IMG/VR virus record: IMGVR_UViG_3300007623_000040
Coordinates: 1-20,757 of that record
DNA: 20,757 bases
Origin: a virus
Reading direction: 5' to 3' (one strand)
The notes under the pieces: model-generated
Seen by the model: only the letters and a program-made list of their open reading frames with translations
Told to the model about the DNA's origin: nothing
Databases searched by the model: none
In this document: one piece after another, positions 12,037-20,052 of the stretch
Position numbering within the stretch: the stretch's first letter is position 1
Layout of the letters: each line of letters starts with the position of its first letter
Translations under genes and position numbers: made by a program

Positions 12037-14466
12037 TTATGCTATAAGCTCTATGAATTTTGTCATAACAACACGAGAGTCGGTATTGCTATTGAGGTTT
12101 TTGATGAAAGCCGTTTTTAGCTGAGCTTTAGACATATCCTGAGACATTTCTTTTTGCTTAGCTTCACGCTTACCTGGAATGATGAAGTACTTGGTAAAAC
12201 CAGCAACAGTTGTTTCTAGGTATTTGTTTTTGTTGTACTCTTTACGCTTTTCGGACCAAGTTTTATCATCTAGGTACGCACGACCATATGGTGAGCGGTT
12301 TGGGTCTCGGGCTACATAGTTGGAAATGGCGTAGCGCAATTCACGAGCATTTGCCGAAATGTAGAAACCGATAACATTAATCTGGTATTTTTTCCGAAGC
12401 ATTTCAATCAGTGAGCTTGTTTCATTGAATGATGTGCTAGAATCAATTTCGTAGCTATTGTAACCATCTTTGATTGTGTATACATCACTCCTGTAAGAAC
12501 GAAGCGAACCATCCCATGAATTTCTACCAAAAGTTCCATCAATAGAGGCAGAAGCACCATCAGTCATTATAGCCAGATTCACTTTTTGAACATTGTTCTT
12601 AGCTTTGAATCGCTCAATAATTTTACCCATCCGTAGTAGGTTTACATTAAGTGGAGTATTACCAAGACCTTCAGATGGTGGAATGCTATTCCAAGAATTA
12701 TATCCAGTATCTGATAGGCGGTCAGCCAGTAGTGCCAAGTTCACCAAGGCATTCTTGTAATCTGTAGAATTCATATCAGATGTAATGTATTGACGAAGTG
12801 CTACTTGACCCAAATCTAAGTCACCTTCAACTGGAATTTGTGGAGTATTCATGTATCCAGTAGCTGGTGGAAGCTCAATGCCCAGTTCACTCATAATTCT
12901 ACGATGGTTTGAGAATGTCGAACCTTGAGCACCAAAAGAGTAGACTTCGAAAGGAATACCAACACGCTTAGCAAACATAACAGTATTAATTGTTTGGTGA
13001 ATGGCATCACGAATACAGTTATTCATGGAACCAGACCAATCAACCAAAAGAATCAAACCATGCGATTTAGCATTTTTGATTGTAGTTTTGCGAAGGAAAA
13101 TATCCTCAGAAACTTGATATTTGAACACTTTACTCATGTTCAGTTTACCAGTTTTTGATACTTTAGCATTCCTATGAGCGAAAGCCGCTTTCTTCATTTC
13201 AAACTCTTTTGCCAAGTAGTTTACAACTTTAGAGTTTTCAGAAACATAAGAGTCAAAATTAGCAATAATTTCTTGCTTGTACTTAGCATTATTTTCACGA
13301 TTGTAGTACATGAAATTACCAAGTCTTTCTTTATCTTTCTCAGAAACAGGAGCAAAGAAATCATCAATAATCATGTTTGTAACTTTAGCTGGAATGATGT
13401 AATCCTCAACATTGAATTTTGGAATCCGAGCTATTTGTGGTACAAATCGAGAATTTGTCTCTTTTTCAATAGAATCAATAGCGGTATTGAAGATTTCATC
13501 AGTCAGTGCTTCCACTTTCTGAACGTTTTGATTCATAGTTGTTGGGGAGGTTGACCCTGTAGCTTTCGTATCACTGACATTAGCTTCGACTTTATTGTCA
13601 GTTTCATCATTTGAAAGCTTATCTGAAGGTTCACTACCTGAATTCTCATCAGTACTAGATTCCGTTTTGTCAGAATCTTTTCCTTCACCAGATTCTTTAT
13701 CGGACTCAGAAGAATTGCTATCATCTGAGTCACCATCAGAAGAATCCTCAGAATCGCTTTCTTCATCCTCAGACTCACCAAACGGCATTGATTGACCATT
13801 GGGCTTTTCATACATATCTTCCTCTTCGTTGTCCGAACCCATCTCAGGTGAAAATGACTGATTTGAAGCTTCATCAAAATCACTATCTGAGTTTTCTTTA
13901 GCAAATTCGTAGATTTTCTCAGACAGTTCAAGAACATCTTCAAATGTCTTACAAGCGTAAGCAGAATCTACAAACTCTTTTTCTTCATCTGTAAAGATGA
14001 TACCCATCATCATACCACCTTTGTAGTAAAGGTTGATACGGTCGATTAGACTGAGTGAGTTAACATCACCAACAGAAAAACCCGGAAGCTTCATGATTTC
14101 TTTGTAACCATTGGTGAAGGCACGAATTACACCCGGATATTTATTTTTAACCAAGCGTTCAATGCGAACATCTTCGATGATGTTAATGTAAGCAGATGGG
14201 ATGCGATTGAAAACAGGATGAGCTTCACGGTCCCCATAAGTTTCTGGAGTGTAAAGAGCATGACCAATCTCATGCGTAATAAGCATGTTATAAAGGTCAT
14301 CTGAAACACCTTTCCAGATAGGCAAGTGAAGAATTCGGTCTTTGGTATTAAAAGCCGCAGTTTCAATGACTTGATGGACTACCTGAATATCTTCAGCCGC
14401 CATGAGACGGGCAAGGTTAGTCTTGAGTTCATCAGTGTAGCGATTTTCATTAACAACAGCATTCAT
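12037..14466 (-). CDS. cobT: CobT-like protein: HExxH N-domain, acidic linker and VWA domain
   Basis: A three-part protein of 809 residues. Residues 1-190 hold HEIGHALYTP (65-74) and, about 30 residues on, IIEDVRIERL (96-105). The first is a zinc-metalloprotease-type HExxH and the second supplies a candidate glutamate ligand (E98). Residues 192-300 are an almost pure Ser/Asp/Glu linker, as in CobT proteins. From about 320 a helical part leads to a von Willebrand A domain with an intact MIDAS: LLVDWSGSM (473-481; D476, S478, S480), T604 in GNTPL and D636 in IMTDGAS. MoxR-type ATPases usually act with VWA partners, and the CobS-like ATPase encoded at 9863-11080 is the obvious one. Its own promoter (14495-14522) precedes it, with GAGGAA before the ATG, and a strong terminator follows. 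Protease activity is inferred, not shown. Confidence 0.88.
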   Translation of the reverse strand: MNAVVNENRYTDELKTNLARLMAAEDIQVVHQVIETAAFNTKDRILHLPIWKGVSDDLYNMLITHEIGHALYTPETYGDREAHPVFNRIPSAYINIIEDVRIERLVKNKYPGVIRAFTNGYKEIMKLPGFSVGDVNSLSLIDRINLYYKGGMMMGIIFTDEEKEFVDSAYACKTFEDVLELSEKIYEFAKENSDSDFDEASNQSFSPEMGSDNEEEDMYEKPNGQSMPFGESEDEESDSEDSSDGDSDDSNSSESDKESGEGKDSDKTESSTDENSGSEPSDKLSNDETDNKVEANVSDTKATGSTSPTTMNQNVQKVEALTDEIFNTAIDSIEKETNSRFVPQIARIPKFNVEDYIIPAKVTNMIIDDFFAPVSEKDKERLGNFMYYNRENNAKYKQEIIANFDSYVSENSKVVNYLAKEFEMKKAAFAHRNAKVSKTGKLNMSKVFKYQVSEDIFLRKTTIKNAKSHGLILLVDWSGSMNNCIRDAIHQTINTVMFAKRVGIPFEVYSFGAQGSTFSNHRRIMSELGIELPPATGYMNTPQIPVEGDLDLGQVALRQYITSDMNSTDYKNALVNLALLADRLSDTGYNSWNSIPPSEGLGNTPLNVNLLRMGKIIERFKAKNNVQKVNLAIMTDGASASIDGTFGRNSWDGSLRSYRSDVYTIKDGYNSYEIDSSTSFNETSSLIEMLRKKYQINVIGFYISANARELRYAISNYVARDPNRSPYGRAYLDDKTWSEKRKEYNKNKYLETTVAGFTKYFIIPGKREAKQKEMSQDMSKAQLKTAFIKNLNSNTDSRVVMTKFIELIA

Positions 14467-14494
14467 ATCTTGTTCCTCAGTAATTTACCTTATC

Positions 14495-14522
14495 AGTATA
14501 ACACGCAGATTAGCTTTGTCAA
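14495..14522 (-). promoter_or_regulatory. Sigma70-type promoter before the CobT-like gene
   Basis: TTGACA (14522-14517), a 16-base spacer and TATACT (14500-14495) on the minus strand, between the stop of the lysine-rich-tail gene and the CobT-like ATG at 14466. The exact -35 box and good -10 box make this convincing; the spacer is one base shorter than optimal. Confidence 0.82.
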
Positions 14523-14527
14523 GTGCT

Positions 14528-15172
14528 TTATATAAAATTTTCTAAATTATTTTCACTTGTGCTAGTCTTGCGTTTCCTACCTACTGGTTTTTTGCGTTGC
14601 TGAGCCACGGTCATTGATTGTATTGCTTCATCCAAAGCGTTCTGACTACTACCAGACTTCTTAGGCTCCGTAGAAGCCTTTTCACGAGCTTTTACCAGAG
14701 CCAATCCACGAGGCTTGCGAGTCTTAGGAATCGTCTCTGAGGACTCGCTAGAGGCTTTCTTGGAGGTTCCTTTAGCTTTGGTTGCCTTTTTAGTTTTTTT
14801 AGTTGGAGTTTTACTAGCTTTTTTGCCTTTCTTTTGTTCTTTTCGAAGTGCTTGTGCAGTTTCAATTTCTTCTTCGGTTGCATCAGGTGAAATGAAGAAT
14901 GATTCTTGATATTCTCTGTACTCTACAGCTTTTGTTCTCGCCTTAGTCCAAGCAATCTTAGAAATTGGCTTGAGGTCATTGATTCCATATGGACCACTGC
15001 CATATGACTCATATGCTGGGTCTGCCCATTGAGCAACAGTGCCTTTTACACAATTTACACCCTCCATAATCTGGCTTACTTTTATATAGTGACCTTGATA
15101 ATTACAGCGTTCACCAACTACCTCAAAGCAATCCCCAATGGCAAATTCAACTTTTTCTTTAGCTTTTTTCAT
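14528..15172 (-). CDS. Protein with lysine-rich histone-H1-like tail (214 aa)
   Basis: Unrecognised N-terminal domain (1-75) with FAIGDCFEVVGERCNYQGHY and YGSGPYGINDLKPI, which looks like a compact beta-rich domain with three cysteines (C15, C23, C41). After a helical part (80-110) comes a very basic, low-complexity tail from about 113: KKGKKASKTPTKKTKK, then more Lys/Ala/Ser/Thr repeats, an RKPRG segment and KKPVGRKRK near the end. The tail resembles eukaryotic H1 C-termini and AT-hook-like R-P-R/G-R-K patterns, which suggests non-specific DNA binding. It has its own promoter (15199-15227) and GAGG before the ATG. Lys-rich repeats evolve quickly, so the tail alone does not prove descent from H1. 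Confidence 0.8.
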   Translation of the reverse strand: MKKAKEKVEFAIGDCFEVVGERCNYQGHYIKVSQIMEGVNCVKGTVAQWADPAYESYGSGPYGINDLKPISKIAWTKARTKAVEYREYQESFFISPDATEEEIETAQALRKEQKKGKKASKTPTKKTKKATKAKGTSKKASSESSETIPKTRKPRGLALVKAREKASTEPKKSGSSQNALDEAIQSMTVAQQRKKPVGRKRKTSTSENNLENFI

Positions 15173-15198
15173 ATAAACCTCACTATGTACTACCCATT

Positions 15199-15227
15199 AG
15201 TAAAGCACATAAGTTTTAGTTTGTCAA
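15199..15227 (-). promoter_or_regulatory. Sigma70-type promoter before the lysine-rich-tail gene
   Basis: TTGACA (15227-15222), a 17-base spacer and TTTACT (15204-15199) on the minus strand. The -35 box overlaps the stop codon of gp46. The -10 box matches four of six consensus bases. It lies 27 bases before the ATG at 15172. Confidence 0.72.
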
Positions 15228-16945
15228 GTTTCTTTTCGTTTTATTTTGCTGAAATTGCCATCTTTTGAGAACTCAATTGTGTCATTAAACTTATCTAAGA
15301 GAGGTGCGCCCTTATGACTAATAATAAAAATGTTAGTATTTCCAGAAACTGTTCGAATAAGCTTCATGAAAGACTCTACTCCCGTTTCGTCTAAAGAACT
15401 ATCAAAAACTTCATCTAAAATCAACAAGTTAGTGTTCACCGAAGACTTCATTTTAGCAATAGCCCTCCAAGAAAATAGGAGAGCCAAGTTGATTCTAGTC
15501 TTTTCACCTTCCGAGAATGAAGCATATGAAAATACATCTCTATGTCTAGATTTTATAGTCTCATCAAAATTTTCATCCAGTGTGAATTTAACATAAAAAT
15601 CCAGTGCTGATAAGTACTGATTAATCAACTTATTCATATGTGGAAGATATTTCTTCACAATTTTAGTCTTAATACCAGTATCTTTCAACAATAAACCAGC
15701 TAAGTCAAAATATTGACGCATTTTTAATAGCTTTTCTTTATCTTTTTCAAGTTTTGTTACTGCTTTCTTAAAACTTTCAAGTTCTTCCTGATTTACACTC
15801 TCAAATTCATCATCAATCAAACTTTTGATAGATGAATTTATCTTTTCGATATACTTGTTTATAGATGAAATTGTAGTATTGTTCTTAACAATTTTATTAT
15901 TGATTGTTGATATTTCATCATTGATTTCTGATATAGCATTTATATCGTTTTCGATAACTTCCATTTCAGAAATTAGTTCATCCAAACCTTCTTTGAGTTT
16001 ATCAGCCTTCTCCTGTCTTTTTTCAATTACAGTATTCTTGTACTCTTCTTTGATATCCTGACTACAAGTAGGGCATACATCATTTTCATGGAAAAATTTA
16101 ATAGTTTCATCAGAGTGCTCAATTTTATGAGTCACTTTAGAATGAATTTGTTTAAGTTGCTTTAATTTTGTTTTAAGCGTTTTGTCTTTCTTTGTTTTTT
16201 CCTGTAAATCAGAAATGCTATTCATGTAAGCGACATTAGCTTCGTTCAATTCATCCGCTTGCTGTTTGTTTTCTTCAATATCTTTTTTGTATTTACCAAT
16301 CTGTTCATTTTTAGAATCTTGATTTCGCTTCATGTTACTTTCCTGAAGCTGAATTTTCTCTTCATTGGTAAATATCTTATTTTCAATGTTAATCAAATCA
16401 GTTTTTAGATTTGACATTTTCTGCTTAAGAATAGTATTCATGGTAGTAAATACCTGAATATCAAGGATATTCTCAATAATGTCGCGTCTATCATTAGTTG
16501 ATAACTGCATAAATGGAACAAAAGTAGATGAACCAAGAATTACAACTTGTGTAAATGTTTTATAGTTTAATTTGAGAATCTGTTTTTCAAGTTGGTCTTG
16601 TAAGTCCTTTGCTTTGGCATCTTGGTCAATCATCTTTCCATCTTTCCAGACTTCAAAGATAGCTGGTTTAATTCCGCGTTTAACATTGAACTTATATTTG
16701 CCAATAGTAAAATTGACCTCTACAAGACAGTTCTTTTGGTTGACTGAATTGACTAGTTGAGGCTTGTTAATTTTTCGAAATGGTTTGCCAAATAAACAAA
16801 AAGTAAGGGCATCAAGGATGGTAGATTTACCAGAGCCATTGTGTCCAATAATTAATGTAGTAGGAACATTTTGAAAATTTACCTCAGTAGGCGTATTCCC
16901 TGTAGATAGGAAATTCTTCCACGATATATTCTGGAAAGTTATCAT
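15224..16945 (-). CDS. 46: Recombination endonuclease subunit gp46 (Rad50/SbcC-like ATPase)
   Basis: SMC-like ATPase of the gp46/gp47 complex, which resects DNA ends for recombination-dependent replication and helps degrade host DNA in T4. It has 573 residues (T4 560). Walker A is GHNGSGKS (34-41); the zinc hook C291-P-T-C294 sits in the middle of two long coiled coils (about 170-280 and 300-410); the ABC signature FSEGEKT is at 477-483, Walker B LLILDE at 507-512 and the switch histidine in IISHKG (H544). All key residues are present. The start overlaps the stop of the U32-like gene by one base, and GGAGAATAATACTTA precedes the ATG, so translation is probably coupled. Confidence 0.98.
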   Translation of the reverse strand: MITFQNISWKNFLSTGNTPTEVNFQNVPTTLIIGHNGSGKSTILDALTFCLFGKPFRKINKPQLVNSVNQKNCLVEVNFTIGKYKFNVKRGIKPAIFEVWKDGKMIDQDAKAKDLQDQLEKQILKLNYKTFTQVVILGSSTFVPFMQLSTNDRRDIIENILDIQVFTTMNTILKQKMSNLKTDLINIENKIFTNEEKIQLQESNMKRNQDSKNEQIGKYKKDIEENKQQADELNEANVAYMNSISDLQEKTKKDKTLKTKLKQLKQIHSKVTHKIEHSDETIKFFHENDVCPTCSQDIKEEYKNTVIEKRQEKADKLKEGLDELISEMEVIENDINAISEINDEISTINNKIVKNNTTISSINKYIEKINSSIKSLIDDEFESVNQEELESFKKAVTKLEKDKEKLLKMRQYFDLAGLLLKDTGIKTKIVKKYLPHMNKLINQYLSALDFYVKFTLDENFDETIKSRHRDVFSYASFSEGEKTRINLALLFSWRAIAKMKSSVNTNLLILDEVFDSSLDETGVESFMKLIRTVSGNTNIFIISHKGAPLLDKFNDTIEFSKDGNFSKIKRKET

Positions 16946-18324
16946 TAAGTATTATTCTCCGTTTCGCCCTCCACGCCCTCAGTAGGCAATGAATCGACAA
17001 TTTCCTTAACTCTAATTTTAACAAGAGGCTCTTGTTCTTCTTTGAACTCTTCCGTAATGTCGATAACACTATCAAAGTGCTCAACACCAAAAGTAATTTC
17101 ACATAGATGACAATCATAACATTGTGACTTACAGTTTGTCAATTTCTTTTCAAGTGCTCTTCCTTGTTTCGTATCCCATACAGTGATTGGAATCTCTGTT
17201 ACCTTCTCAACTGGTGGAGCAGTCTTATCAATCATGTCGAAAACTTCCTTAAAGAATTCTTGATTGATATTCAACTCTGTTGGGAGTCCTTCAACTGGCT
17301 TAATCTCTTCATCAATTGGTCTATCCTGTTCAGATGCAATAGGATTAGAAGCCATAGGTAAGAACCAAGACAAATAATCGCCTTCACCATCATTGTAGAT
17401 ACTTTCAAAGTTTGGTCTACGAATATCCAAATCTACATCTTCTGGTGGAAAATCTGAGCGGTCACCAAAGAACCATTCGAATTTTGAATTCTCATCAATA
17501 TGATAGAATCTACCAGAATACTTGAATACATCAACAAGTGGTTCATAAAGGTCAAATGTCTTAGAATACATCCAGTAAGCATCTAGATTGATTCTTGGAA
17601 TTTTTGTATTTTGGAATGACCATCTCTGACAAGCATTCTTAACACTGTAAGGTTTGCGAGTAGATAATGTCTGAGTATGTTCCATAAACATTGGACATTC
17701 TGGCATACAATCTTCATGTACTAACATATAAACTTTAGTGCCAAACTTATCTGCTACCTTACGAATGTTTTTGAGTTCATCAAGGTTACGATTAAGGCTA
17801 CGGTCTACCTGAATATTAGTATAACCCAATTTAACATAATCTATGTATTCTTGAGCAGTTTTAACTTTATGATTGACTGTATTTTTCCATTTCATATCAG
17901 GAAATTCTTTCTGTAGAATATTCAATCTCATTAGAGAAACATTTGATATTGTACAGTTTCGAACACCAGCGGCATAGAAATCCCCAACATAATTAACAAA
18001 TTGTTTAATTACATCATGGTCAAACATCAATTCCCAAGGATGGTAAGTTGGATTAATAGTCAATGAGGCTTCAAATCCAAAATCTTCTTGCGCTTTCATT
18101 AGCCAGTAAAATTCATCAGAATCTGGAGTGATACCAACACCCATGCTATTACTGTATACTTTCTTTTCACCTTTGTATTCATATTCAAAACTGGTACCGA
18201 AGTAAACATCTGCCAGTTCTTCAACAAAAGTACTATCTGCCCGTTTCATGGCATCATAGAACATAGAGCCTTTACAATAACTATCAGGATGTGCTATAGA
18301 AAATCTCTTTGCGAATCTAGCCAC
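16945..18324 (-). CDS. U32-peptidase-like (UbiU/UbiV-type) Fe-S protein
   Basis: 459 residues resembling the U32 family, TIM-barrel proteins that include UbiU/UbiV and RlhA and often carry a 4Fe-4S cluster. Matching segments, in family order, are ELADVYFGTSFEY (36-48), FEASLTINPTYHPWEL (84-99), CTISNVSLMRLNILQKEFPD (124-143), NTVNHKVKTAQEYIDYVKLG (148-167), the strong VDRSLNRNLDELKNI (173-187) and MLVHEDCMPECPMFMEH (200-216). C206, C210 and C232 are candidate cluster ligands. A second cysteine set near the C-terminus, C398-x3-C402-x2-C405-x2-C408, could bind another cluster or metal. The start is GTG at 18324 with GGAGGT six bases upstream; it overlaps the gp47 stop by one base and its own stop overlaps gp46 by one base. 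The substrate is unknown; a hydroxylase, RNA modification or nuclease-accessory role is possible. Confidence 0.72.
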   Translation of the reverse strand: MARFAKRFSIAHPDSYCKGSMFYDAMKRADSTFVEELADVYFGTSFEYEYKGEKKVYSNSMGVGITPDSDEFYWLMKAQEDFGFEASLTINPTYHPWELMFDHDVIKQFVNYVGDFYAAGVRNCTISNVSLMRLNILQKEFPDMKWKNTVNHKVKTAQEYIDYVKLGYTNIQVDRSLNRNLDELKNIRKVADKFGTKVYMLVHEDCMPECPMFMEHTQTLSTRKPYSVKNACQRWSFQNTKIPRINLDAYWMYSKTFDLYEPLVDVFKYSGRFYHIDENSKFEWFFGDRSDFPPEDVDLDIRRPNFESIYNDGEGDYLSWFLPMASNPIASEQDRPIDEEIKPVEGLPTELNINQEFFKEVFDMIDKTAPPVEKVTEIPITVWDTKQGRALEKKLTNCKSQCYDCHLCEITFGVEHFDSVIDITEEFKEEQEPLVKIRVKEIVDSLPTEGVEGETENNT

Positions 18325-19385
18325 TACTCTACCTCCAACGATTCCATATATAATTGTTTTAAAACACCCTTCAATATGTTTTTATCAGCTTCAATTTCAA
18401 GTTCATCTACATATCTTCCAAGCAAGGTCATAGTGTCTTCTGACAGATTAACATCATCATCCACTGTTTCATCATCAATGATTATATCTTCTACAATTGA
18501 TATATCTGCTGGATTTGATTTGTAAATTTTATCCATAAACTTATCGAAAAAATATGGATTGGTTTTGCTTTCAACAATAACCTTTACATAGCGTTCTTTT
18601 ATGACTTCTTCTTTTATTTCATCCAATAACTGAGGTAGTTCTTTGTCAATATCATCATAAAAAATCTTATGGAACATGGTAAAAGGATTTTCGATAAATT
18701 CTATCTCGGCAGTTTCCGTATCGAAAATATGAAATCCTCGCTTATCACCGTAATCAATCCATGTTATTTCATATTCATTTCCCAAATATGTGACATTTCC
18801 GTTTGTTGATTTGTGGTGAAAGTGTCCAGAATATACTTTGTCAAATTTATCGAACACCTTCATTGACAAGCCATGTTCATTTACCATTCCCGGATTCATG
18901 AGAAATCCAGATAGCTCCAAGTGTCCCATTGCTACAAGAGCACTTGTATTTTTAATTAGCTCTAATGTATATTCTTCGTTTTCTTGATTAATCCAAGGAA
19001 CCATAAGAATTTCTCTACCATCAAACTCTGCTACTTCGGCTTCTTCATAAATTGTAATATTATCATAGCTACCCAATAGCAATTTGACAGAATTTACCTT
19101 ATTGGTATTCTTATAATAAGTATCATGATTCCCCACGATTATGTGAGTATTGATATTTTTTTCTTTCAATTGAGAAAATAAATCAGACTTAATTCTATCA
19201 AGAATATTATAGTTGATATACTTGCGTCTATCAAAAACATCACCAAGATGAATTACAGTGTCAATATTTCTTTTTTCTAATTCTGGAAAAAATACATTAT
19301 TGTAAAATTTCATGAAATATTCATGAAATAATACCGAATCATTACGAGCACCAAAATGGGTATCTGTCAATAGAGCTATTTTCAT
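18324..19385 (-). CDS. 47: Recombination endonuclease subunit gp47 (Mre11/SbcD-like)
   Basis: Metallophosphoesterase nuclease subunit, 353 residues (T4 339). The phosphoesterase motifs appear in order: LLTDTHFG (5-12; D8, H10), HLGDVFDRR (46-54; D49), VGNHDTYY (84-91; N86, H87), MGHLE (153-157; H155) and YSGHFHHK (185-192; H188, H190). All expected metal ligands are present. With gp46 it forms the nuclease that processes DNA ends in phage recombination. Its start overlaps the preceding 65-residue gene by four bases (ATGA type), and its stop overlaps the GTG start of the U32-like gene. Confidence 0.97.
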   Translation of the reverse strand: MKIALLTDTHFGARNDSVLFHEYFMKFYNNVFFPELEKRNIDTVIHLGDVFDRRKYINYNILDRIKSDLFSQLKEKNINTHIIVGNHDTYYKNTNKVNSVKLLLGSYDNITIYEEAEVAEFDGREILMVPWINQENEEYTLELIKNTSALVAMGHLELSGFLMNPGMVNEHGLSMKVFDKFDKVYSGHFHHKSTNGNVTYLGNEYEITWIDYGDKRGFHIFDTETAEIEFIENPFTMFHKIFYDDIDKELPQLLDEIKEEVIKERYVKVIVESKTNPYFFDKFMDKIYKSNPADISIVEDIIIDDETVDDDVNLSEDTMTLLGRYVDELEIEADKNILKGVLKQLYMESLEVE

Positions 19386-19579
19386 CGGTAAGAACGTCTC
19401 CGTTTCATTTTTTTATCGTATTCAGATAAACTTTCATCTATAAATTTCTTTATAACCAACATACGTTGATGATATTGTTCTCTAGAAACATCAGTACCTT
19501 CGTCAACACCAAGTAAATGTCGAGACATTTGTATTAATTGTTGAGGGATTTGATGTTCATCATATTGTGCTTTCTTCAT
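19382..19579 (-). CDS. Small hypothetical basic protein (65 aa)
   Basis: Unrecognised, 65 residues, with a helical centre (QIPQQLIQMSRHLLGV and QYHQRMLVIKKFIDESLSEY) and a basic end, KKMKRRRSYR, suitable for nucleic-acid contact. I start at the ATG at 19579, with GGAG six bases upstream. The frame can be extended four codons to a TTG, but that would place this ribosome binding site inside the gene. The stop overlaps the gp47 start (ATGA). Coupling to gp47 suggests co-expression with the recombination genes. Confidence 0.72.
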   Translation of the reverse strand: MKKAQYDEHQIPQQLIQMSRHLLGVDEGTDVSREQYHQRMLVIKKFIDESLSEYDKKMKRRRSYR

Positions 19580-19603
19580 AAGAAACTCCAAGAGTACTTA
19601 GTA

Positions 19604-19981
19604 CTAATTCTTCCCTCTCCATGCAAGTTCTTTTTCAAACTGCTTAGCGACATATTGAGGTATGTGAGTTTGGGTTTTTAATATAGCTCTAATGTGGTCA
19701 TCTTCCAATCTATGAAGTGGTTTAAATTGCAAAGGCTGGTCTCCATTCTTACCACGAGTTCCCCACCTGAATCTTAGTCTAATTTCATCAAATGGGTCAT
19801 CATCATATAAACCAATCCATTCTTGGTCTTCATGTGCCGAACAACGAACATAATCTAAACCACCATCAATCATGTAAGTTTTACCATTAGTATCGGTATG
19901 TGTTTTATAGTCATGCCTGTGGAAACTTTCAAGTATCGTACCATCTGGAGTACGAATAGCATTGCGTAATAAATTAGACAT
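19604..19981 (-). CDS. Conserved phage hypothetical protein (125 aa)
   Basis: I recognise the pattern but not a function. The N-terminus RNAIRTPDGTILESFHRHDY (6-25), then KTHTDTNGKTYMIDGGLDYV (26-45) and a YDDDPFDEIRLRFRWGTRGK segment resemble small conserved proteins of phages and some bacteria. The second half includes HIRAILKTQTHIPQYV and ends with a basic helix. It is rich in His, Asp and Arg, so metal or nucleic-acid binding is possible but unproven. It is the first gene behind the promoter at 20024-20052, with AAAGAGGAAAT before the ATG, and leads the gp47-U32-gp46 unit. Confidence 0.78.
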   Translation of the reverse strand: MSNLLRNAIRTPDGTILESFHRHDYKTHTDTNGKTYMIDGGLDYVRCSAHEDQEWIGLYDDDPFDEIRLRFRWGTRGKNGDQPLQFKPLHRLEDDHIRAILKTQTHIPQYVAKQFEKELAWRGKN

Positions 19982-20023
19982 ATTTCCTCTTTAATAACGA
20001 ATTATTAATTTAAACATTATACA

Positions 20024-20052
20024 AGTATAGTATAAAATTTAGTCAATGTCAA
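20024..20052 (-). promoter_or_regulatory. Sigma70-type promoter for the gp47-U32-gp46 unit
   Basis: TTGACA (20052-20047), a 17-base spacer and TATACT (20029-20024) on the minus strand. The -35 box lies inside the last codons of the 132-residue gene, and a second TATACT partly overlaps the first. It should drive the genes from 19981 down to gp46. Confidence 0.82.

Noticed and set aside
13590-13910. Repetitive short units that might suggest a CRISPR array
   Set aside because: The repeats are irregular codon repeats for Ser/Asp/Glu; there is no constant repeat with spacers of even length.
13533-13943. Open frames on both strands over the Ser/Asp-rich region of the CobT-like gene
   Set aside because: The repetitive acidic linker gives Ser-rich or Met/Leu-rich translations in other frames. 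They lack ribosome binding sites and lie wholly inside a well-supported gene.
9863-14466. Cobalamin biosynthesis as the role of the CobS/CobT-like pair
   Set aside because: No CobN or other cobalamin gene is present in the window, and the CobT-like protein has an added HExxH domain. Similarity alone does not support a chelatase.
15224-16945. gp46 as a bacterial SbcC or chromosome SMC protein
   Set aside because: Its length of 573 residues and its place beside gp47 in a T4-type module fit phage gp46; SbcC and SMC proteins are about twice as long.
19580-19591. TTG start four codons upstream for the 65-residue gene
   Set aside because: The GGAG ribosome binding site would then lie inside the coding region; the ATG at 19579 is correctly spaced from it.
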